Under the pieces are notes generated by a model. That model was not told the DNA's origin. It saw only the letters and a program-made list of their open reading frames with translations, and searched no databases. Position numbers and translations under genes: made by a program. This document shows positions 59,108 to 64,000 of a DNA stretch of 64,000 nt, piece by piece; position 1 is the stretch's first letter; each line of letters starts with the position of its first letter. The stretch lies in contig NZ_CP048882.1 in the NCBI RefSeq assembly GCF_015910445.1, positions 1 to 64,000 of the forward strand, in the 5' to 3' direction. The DNA is from Streptomyces bathyalis (GTDB lineage Bacteria > Actinomycetota > Actinomycetes > Streptomycetales > Streptomycetaceae).

Positions 59108-59941
59108 TCAGGGCCCGCCGAGGTCGAGCGTCGCAAGAACCGGGAAGTGGTCGCTGGGGTACCGGCCCTCGTGGGTGAAGGTGCTGATCCGGGCCGACGT
59201 CGTAGTGACGCCCGGAGACGTGAGGATCCAGTCGATGCGGGCGCCGCTCGACGACATGCCCGCGTAGTTGTGCCAGGTGTGATGGTCCTCGCCGCGCCGG
59301 CCGGCCGGTGCGGCGGTGAAGGAGTCGGTCAACTCGCCGTCCTTCACGAGGGTTTCGTGGACACCGCCGTCGCCCAGGACCGGCGGGACGTTGAAGTCGC
59401 CCATGACGACGCACGGCAGGCCCGGCTCGAAGGGCGGCAGCGGGGCACCGGGGCGGCGCATCTGCTGGACGAGAAGACGGGCACCCTCGAGCCGGGCCTC
59501 GGCGCTCACGTTGTCCAGATGGGTGTTGAGCGCGTAGAACTCGGCGCCGTCCGTCCGGTCGCGGAAGCGCACCCAGGTGACCATGCGCGGTGAGCCCGCA
59601 CCGGGCCACTTCTGCCCGACCGCGTGCGGGTCCGGCGCGATCCAGAAGTGCTCGTACTCCAGGGGGTCCAGGCGGCCGGCGTCGTAGAAGACCGCCATGA
59701 ACTCGCCGCGGCTGCCGCCCTCCCGGCCGAGGCCGATCCAGTCGTATCTCCTGCCGGACTGCCGCATGTCCTCGTGGATGTCCCGCAGTTGACGGTGCAG
59801 CCCCTCCTGGGTGCCGATGAGGTCTGGTGACTCCTCCTTCAGCAGGGCGGCCACCGCCGGCCGTCGCTCCGGCCAGGAGTGCGGGACCGCCGGGTCGTAG
59901 TCGGCGAAGCGGAGATTGAACGTCATCACGCGAAGCTCCAT
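59108..59941 (-). CDS. Endonuclease/exonuclease/phosphatase-family hydrolase
   Basis: A 277-residue EEP-fold protein with all active-site motifs: MTFNLRF, GTQEGLHRQL, GDFNVPP, RIDWILTS and SDHFPVLATL. It lacks a signal peptide and membrane segments. EEP enzymes cleave phosphodiester bonds in DNA, lipids or inositol phosphates; the substrate is open. It converges on the PP2C gene. Confidence 0.88.
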   Translation of the reverse strand: MELRVMTFNLRFADYDPAVPHSWPERRPAVAALLKEESPDLIGTQEGLHRQLRDIHEDMRQSGRRYDWIGLGREGGSRGEFMAVFYDAGRLDPLEYEHFWIAPDPHAVGQKWPGAGSPRMVTWVRFRDRTDGAEFYALNTHLDNVSAEARLEGARLLVQQMRRPGAPLPPFEPGLPCVVMGDFNVPPVLGDGGVHETLVKDGELTDSFTAAPAGRRGEDHHTWHNYAGMSSSGARIDWILTSPGVTTTSARISTFTHEGRYPSDHFPVLATLDLGGP

Positions 59942-60045
59942 GGCACATCCGTATCACCGCGTACCGTTCGGCGGGGCTGCATCCCCGGAGGCGCCGGTGC
60001 TCGGCACCCACGGCCGGCGCCGGCGGCATTGCAGACCGATGGCAG

Positions 60046-61962
60046 TCAGTGCACGGGGGCGTCGGCCTGGGAGTCGTCCTGTGCGGTCGCCGGTCCGGCG
60101 CCGGTCGCCGAACCCGGCAGCGTGGCCTGGGCCGCACCGGACCGGGCGGGGGCTGCCGCCGCGACGCGGGCATCCCGTCGCACCAGGGCCGCGTACCGCC
60201 CGCCGGCGGCGAGCAGTTCGGCGTGCGTGCCGCGCTCGGCGATGCGTCCCGCGTCCAGCACGACGATCTGGTCGGCGTCCCTGACGGTAGAGAGGCGGTG
60301 GGCGATGGTGAGGGTGGTGCGGCCCGCGGACAGGGCATCGACGGCCTGCTGCACGGCACGCTCGGTGCGGGTGTCCAGCGCGCTCGTCGCCTCGTCCAGG
60401 ATGAGGACGGGCGGGTCGCGCAGGATCGTGCGGGCGAGGGCGAGGCGCTGCTTCTCGCCGCCGGAGAAGCGGTGGCCCCGCTCCCCGACGAGGGTGTCGT
60501 AGCCGTCGGGCAGCGCCGCGATGTGGTCGTGGATCTGAGCGGCCCGGGCGGCGTCGTGCAGCTCCTCGCGGGTCGCGTCGGGCTTGGCGAAGCGCAGGTT
60601 GTCGGCGACGGAGGCGTGGAAGAGGTAGGTCTCCTGGGAGACGACGCCGACGGCCCGGGCGAGGGTGTCGAAGTCGAGGTCACGCACGTCGACGCCGTCG
60701 AGGGTGACGCGGCCACCGGTCACGTCGTACAGGCGGGGCACGAGATGGCCGAGCGTGGTCTTCCCCGAACCGGTGACGCCGACGAGGGCGAGGGAGGTGC
60801 CCTCGGGCACGGTGAGGTCGATGCCGTGCAGGGTGGCGGGAGCGTCCTTCCCGTGGTAGGCGAAGTCGACCTGCTCGAAGCGGACTTCGCCGCGCACACG
60901 CTCCAGCCTGACGGGCGAGGCGGGTTCCTCGATGTCGACCGGCAGATCGAGGTATTCGAAGATGCGCTGGAAGAGAGCGAGCGAGGTCTGCATCTCGACG
61001 CCCGTCGACAGCAGGGAGACCGTCGGCCGCAGCAGGCCCTGCTGGAGGGTGACGAAGGCGACGAGGGTGCCGATGGACAGGCCCGGCCCGCCCATGTGGA
61101 CGAGCATCCCGGCCGTCCAGTACAGCAGCGCCGGGATGGCACCCATGACGATGCCGATGGTCGACATCCGCCAGCGGCCCGCCATGTGCGAGCGGACCTC
61201 CAGTCCGACCAGCCGTTCGGACTCGTCGGCGAAGTGGCGGGTGAGGGAGTCGGCGCGGCCCATCGTCCGCCCGAGCAGGATGCCGCTGACGGACAGCGAC
61301 TCCGTGACGAGAGCGGACATCGCGGCCATCTGTGCCTGCCGCTGCGTGGTGATCCGCTTGCGCTCCCGTCCGACGCGGCGGCTGATCCACACGAAGAACG
61401 GCAGGAGCAGCAGGGAGGCGACCGTCAGCCGCCAGTCCAGGGCGAGCATGGCGGCGACGGTCGCGACGACGCCGGTGAGGTTGGAGACGAGGGAGGTCGC
61501 GGTGGAGGTGACGGTCGCCTGCATGCCGCCGATGTCGTTGGCGATGCGGGACTGCACCTCACCGGTGCGGGTGCGTGTGAAGAACGCCAGCGGCATCCGC
61601 TGGAGCTTGGCGTAGACGTCGGTGCGCAGGTCGTGCATGACGCGCTGCCCGACGGTCGTGGACAGATACGTCTGCAGCACGTTGAAGACGCTGCTGACGA
61701 CCGCGATGAGGATCAGCCCGAGCGCGAGAAGGCTCAGCAGTCCCGTGCGCCGGTCGGGAATGGCGACGTCGAGGATCTCCCGGAGCAGGAAGGGCGAGGC
61801 CACCGAGACCAGCGAGGAGGCTCCGACCAGTAGTCCGACGACGGCCAGCCGCCCCCTGTAGGGGCGGAAGATGCGCAGGATGCGCCTCACTTCCCGGGGC
61901 GGCTCCCCGGTGGCGTCGCCGTCCTTCTTCGGCGGGGTCCACTCGGTGGTCTCGTGGTGCAA
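60046..61962 (-). CDS. ABC transporter, fused permease-ATPase (exporter type)
   Basis: A 638-residue half-transporter. Six membrane helices (about 30-310) are followed by a complete ATPase domain: Walker A GVTGSGKTTL, signature FSGGEKQRLALA, Walker B VLILDEATS and the H-loop IAHRLSTV. It works as a homo- or heterodimer exporting lipids, peptides or drugs. The TTG at 61962 with GAGGAG in front is preferred; a longer frame from 62061 is possible. The C-terminal 35 residues are Ala/Gln-rich. Confidence 0.92.
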   Translation of the reverse strand: MHHETTEWTPPKKDGDATGEPPREVRRILRIFRPYRGRLAVVGLLVGASSLVSVASPFLLREILDVAIPDRRTGLLSLLALGLILIAVVSSVFNVLQTYLSTTVGQRVMHDLRTDVYAKLQRMPLAFFTRTRTGEVQSRIANDIGGMQATVTSTATSLVSNLTGVVATVAAMLALDWRLTVASLLLLPFFVWISRRVGRERKRITTQRQAQMAAMSALVTESLSVSGILLGRTMGRADSLTRHFADESERLVGLEVRSHMAGRWRMSTIGIVMGAIPALLYWTAGMLVHMGGPGLSIGTLVAFVTLQQGLLRPTVSLLSTGVEMQTSLALFQRIFEYLDLPVDIEEPASPVRLERVRGEVRFEQVDFAYHGKDAPATLHGIDLTVPEGTSLALVGVTGSGKTTLGHLVPRLYDVTGGRVTLDGVDVRDLDFDTLARAVGVVSQETYLFHASVADNLRFAKPDATREELHDAARAAQIHDHIAALPDGYDTLVGERGHRFSGGEKQRLALARTILRDPPVLILDEATSALDTRTERAVQQAVDALSAGRTTLTIAHRLSTVRDADQIVVLDAGRIAERGTHAELLAAGGRYAALVRRDARVAAAAPARSGAAQATLPGSATGAGPATAQDDSQADAPVH

Positions 61963-62185
61963 CGGGCTCCTCGGGCTCGGGATTCGGGATCCGGAAGGGC
62001 CTGGGGCCCGGACCGGTGCGGCGGCCGGGCTTCCGGGGCGGGTCCGGACGCCGGGTGTCAAACGGTCATTCGAGACTACGCGCCGTCGGCGGAGCCGCCG
62101 AACGCGGAATCCAGCCGGAACCGGACCCGATGTCTGCCCCTAGCATGGGCCGGACACCCGTCCGTGCGCCCTCCCAGGAGAGAAC

Positions 62186-64000
62186 ATGCCGCTGCTCGAC
62201 CCAGGACACGGCGCCCTGCGGCCCCGTACGAGCGCCGGCCACGCGCCCGCGCACGACCGGGTTCCGGAGGCTCTGGCGGGTGGCACGCCGCAGCCGCTGC
62301 GCGAGGATCTGGTACGGCTGCTGGGCCCGGAGAAGGTGTTGTGGAAGGTCTCGGACCTTGTGCGTTACGCCTCCGACGCGAGCCCGTACCGTTTCGTGCC
62401 GCAGGTGGTCGTGGTCGCCGAGGACGCCGACGACGTCTCGGCAGTGCTCTCCTACGCCCGCGACCAGGGGCGACAGGTCGTCTTCCGCGCCGCCGGCACG
62501 TCCCTCAACGGCCAGGCGCAGGGCGAGGACATCCTCGTGGACGTGCGCCGCCACTGGGCGGGCGTCGAGGTGCTCGACGAGGCCGGCACACGTGCGCGCA
62601 TCGGCCCCGGTACGACCGTGGTGCGGGCCAACGCCTCACTGGCTCCGTACGGGCGGCTGCTGGGCCCGGACCCGGCGAGCGCGATCGCCTGCACCCTCGG
62701 CGGAGTCGTCGCCAACAACGCTTCCGGCATGACCGCCGGCACGAGCCGCAACTCCTACCGCACGCTCGCCTCGCTCACCTTCGTCCTGCCGTCCGGCACG
62801 GTCGTCGACACCGCCGCCCCTGACGCCGACGAAGCTCTGGCGCGCGCCGAACCCGCCCTCTGCGAGGGCCTCTTGGCGCTCAAGGCCGACATCGAGGCGG
62901 ACGCGGAGCTCACCTCCCGCATCCGCGCCAAGTACGAGCTGAAGAACACCAACGGCTACCGCCTCGACGCCTTCCTCGACGGCAGCACCCCGGTGAGCAT
63001 CCTGCGCGGCCTCGCGGTCGGCTCCGAGGGCACCCTCGGTTTCATCTCCGAGGTCGTCTTCGACACCCTCCCCCTGAACCGGCACACCTCGACCGCGTTG
63101 CTGTTCTTCCCCTCGCTCTCCGCGGCAGCCGCGGCGGTGCCACGGTTCAACGAGGCCGGAGCCATGGCGGTGGAGCTGATGGACGGGAACACCCTGCGCG
63201 CCTCGGTCAGCGTGGCGGGCGTGCCGGCCGACTGGGCCGGACTGCCGAAGGAGACCGCCGCGCTGCTGGTGGAGTTCCGGGAGCCGGACGAGGCGGCGCA
63301 GCAGGAGCGGGAGCGGGAGGCTTCCGCCGTGATGGCGGACCTCGAACTGGTCGCGCCCGTACCGTCGGTGACCAACTCCTTCACACGTGACCCCAAGACC
63401 ATCGGCTTCTACTGGAAGGCGCGGAAGGCCTTCGTCTCGGCGGTCGGCGGCTCCCGTCCCTCGGGCACGACGCTGATCACGGAGGACTTCGCCGTGCCGC
63501 CCTCCCGTCTGGCCGAGGCGTGCGAGGCGCTGCTCGCGCTGCAGGAGCGGCACGGATTCGACGCCGCGGTCGCCGGGCACGCGGCCCACGGCAATCTGCA
63601 CTTCCTGCTCGCCTTCGACGCCGCCGACGAAGGAGACGTGGCGCGGTACGCGGCGTTCATGGACGAGTTCTGCCGGCTGACGGTCGAACGCTTCGACGGC
63701 TCGCTCAAGGCGGAGCACGCCACCGGACGCAACATCGCGCCCTTCCTCCAGCTGGAGTGGGGTGAGCGGGCCACGGAGCTGATGTGGCGGATCAAGCAGA
63801 CCCTCGACCCGGCGGGCGTACTGGCGCCGCGAGTGCTGCTGGACCGCGACCCGAAGGCTCATCTGCGCGGCCTGAAGTCCATCCCGAAGGTCGAGGCCGT
63901 GGGCGACCCCTGCATCGAGTGCGGCTTCTGCGAACCGACCTGCCCCAGCGGGGACTTGACGACCACACCGCGTCAACGCATCGTGCTGCGCCGGGAGATG
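62186..64000 (+). CDS. FAD-binding and Fe-S dehydrogenase (D-lactate/glycolate oxidase type), 3' truncated
   Basis: The frame is open to the window edge; 605 residues are visible of an expected 950 or so. An FAD_binding_4 domain (about 55-285, with VFRAAGTSLNGQAQG and GVVANNASGM) is followed by an FAD-oxidase C-terminal domain (about 300-560). A ferredoxin-like cluster then begins with Cys576, Cys579, Cys582 and Cys586 (CIECGFCEPTCP). The missing part probably holds a second Cys cluster and CCG motifs. It oxidises a 2-hydroxy acid and feeds electrons to the membrane. ATG at 62186 behind AGGAGAG. Confidence 0.9.
   Translation, partial: MPLLDPGHGALRPRTSAGHAPAHDRVPEALAGGTPQPLREDLVRLLGPEKVLWKVSDLVRYASDASPYRFVPQVVVVAEDADDVSAVLSYARDQGRQVVFRAAGTSLNGQAQGEDILVDVRRHWAGVEVLDEAGTRARIGPGTTVVRANASLAPYGRLLGPDPASAIACTLGGVVANNASGMTAGTSRNSYRTLASLTFVLPSGTVVDTAAPDADEALARAEPALCEGLLALKADIEADAELTSRIRAKYELKNTNGYRLDAFLDGSTPVSILRGLAVGSEGTLGFISEVVFDTLPLNRHTSTALLFFPSLSAAAAAVPRFNEAGAMAVELMDGNTLRASVSVAGVPADWAGLPKETAALLVEFREPDEAAQQEREREASAVMADLELVAPVPSVTNSFTRDPKTIGFYWKARKAFVSAVGGSRPSGTTLITEDFAVPPSRLAEACEALLALQERHGFDAAVAGHAAHGNLHFLLAFDAADEGDVARYAAFMDEFCRLTVERFDGSLKAEHATGRNIAPFLQLEWGERATELMWRIKQTLDPAGVLAPRVLLDRDPKAHLRGLKSIPKVEAVGDPCIECGFCEPTCPSGDLTTTPRQRIVLRREM

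Noticed and set aside
60049..61833. 594-codon plus-strand frame antisense to the ABC transporter
   Set aside because: Charged low-complexity translation; the ABC motifs on the other strand are complete.
1..64000. tRNA, rRNA, CRISPR, insertion sequence, prophage or integrated element
   Set aside because: No tRNA T-loop context outside coding genes, no rRNA-like sequence, no spaced repeats, transposase, integrase or phage proteins were recognised.

Overview
ORGANISM. The window is GC-rich chromosomal DNA from a filamentous actinomycete, most likely Streptomyces or a close relative. Coding frames show strong G/C at third codon positions, GTG and TTG starts are frequent, and many genes overlap by 4 bp (ATGA/GTGA). 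Actinomycete marker genes are present: rbpA, an AfsA-type gamma-butyrolactone (GBL) synthase homologue with a ScbR/ArpA-type receptor, a CGNR regulator, an RsbW-like kinase, a secreted GH18 chitinase with Streptomyces-type promoter repeats, and an F420-type LLM oxidoreductase. I see no rRNA, tRNA, CRISPR array, insertion sequence, prophage or attachment site. LAYOUT. 1-5.5 kb: 3' end of a GH43-type glycosidase, an alpha/beta hydrolase, a CGNR regulator with a palindrome over its -10 box, a LacI regulator and an SDR dehydrogenase separated by a LacI-type operator, and a small Cys-phosphatase. 5.5-9.4 kb: a beta-propeller protein, a GlxA-type regulator that runs in frame into an ArsC/Spx-like protein, and two tandem DoxX membrane proteins. 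9.4-14 kb: a GBL signalling island with two TetR receptors or pseudo-receptors, an epimerase-like protein, an AfsA homologue, a strong autoregulatory-element (ARE) operator, and a PrmC-related methyltransferase. 14-17 kb: an NCS1 permease, a degenerate STAS-like protein and an anti-sigma kinase. 17-24 kb: a complete mrpA(B)CDEFG cation/proton antiporter operon. 24-28.7 kb: a 64-aa membrane peptide plus an FtsK-like protein with a broken Walker A motif, then a divergent MocR (YczR-like)/YczE pair with three phased repeats. 28.6-38 kb: a glycerophosphodiesterase, an MFS protein, rbpA with a SigR promoter, the lnt-ppm-fxsA operon, a 689-bp hairpin-rich gap, an amidohydrolase and an Lrp regulator. 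38-48 kb: a small Cys protein, an HhH protein, an acyl-CoA dehydrogenase, the chitinase, a family A polymerase-like protein, a HIT protein and a 1,100-aa Tat-exported propeller-amidohydrolase. 48-53 kb: LysR plus three aldo/keto reductases of different subtypes, and an LLM oxidoreductase. 53-64 kb: a DUF817 protein, a TetR regulator with an operator, a propionyl-CoA synthetase, a DHFR-fold reductase, a SpoIIE-type phosphatase, an EEP hydrolase, an ABC exporter and a 3'-truncated FAD/Fe-S dehydrogenase. HOW IT WORKS TOGETHER. Most of the window is ordinary core chromosome with short operons. Three sets form clear systems: the GBL quorum-like circuit, the Mrp antiporter, and the lipoprotein acylation/mannosylation operon (lnt, ppm) beside rbpA. 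The best leads for unfamiliar biology are the FtsK-like/64-aa membrane pair, the GlxA-ArsC fusion, the GBL circuit wiring, and the structured gap at 35.06-35.74 kb. All functional calls are made by eye from motifs and recalled family knowledge; no search was run.
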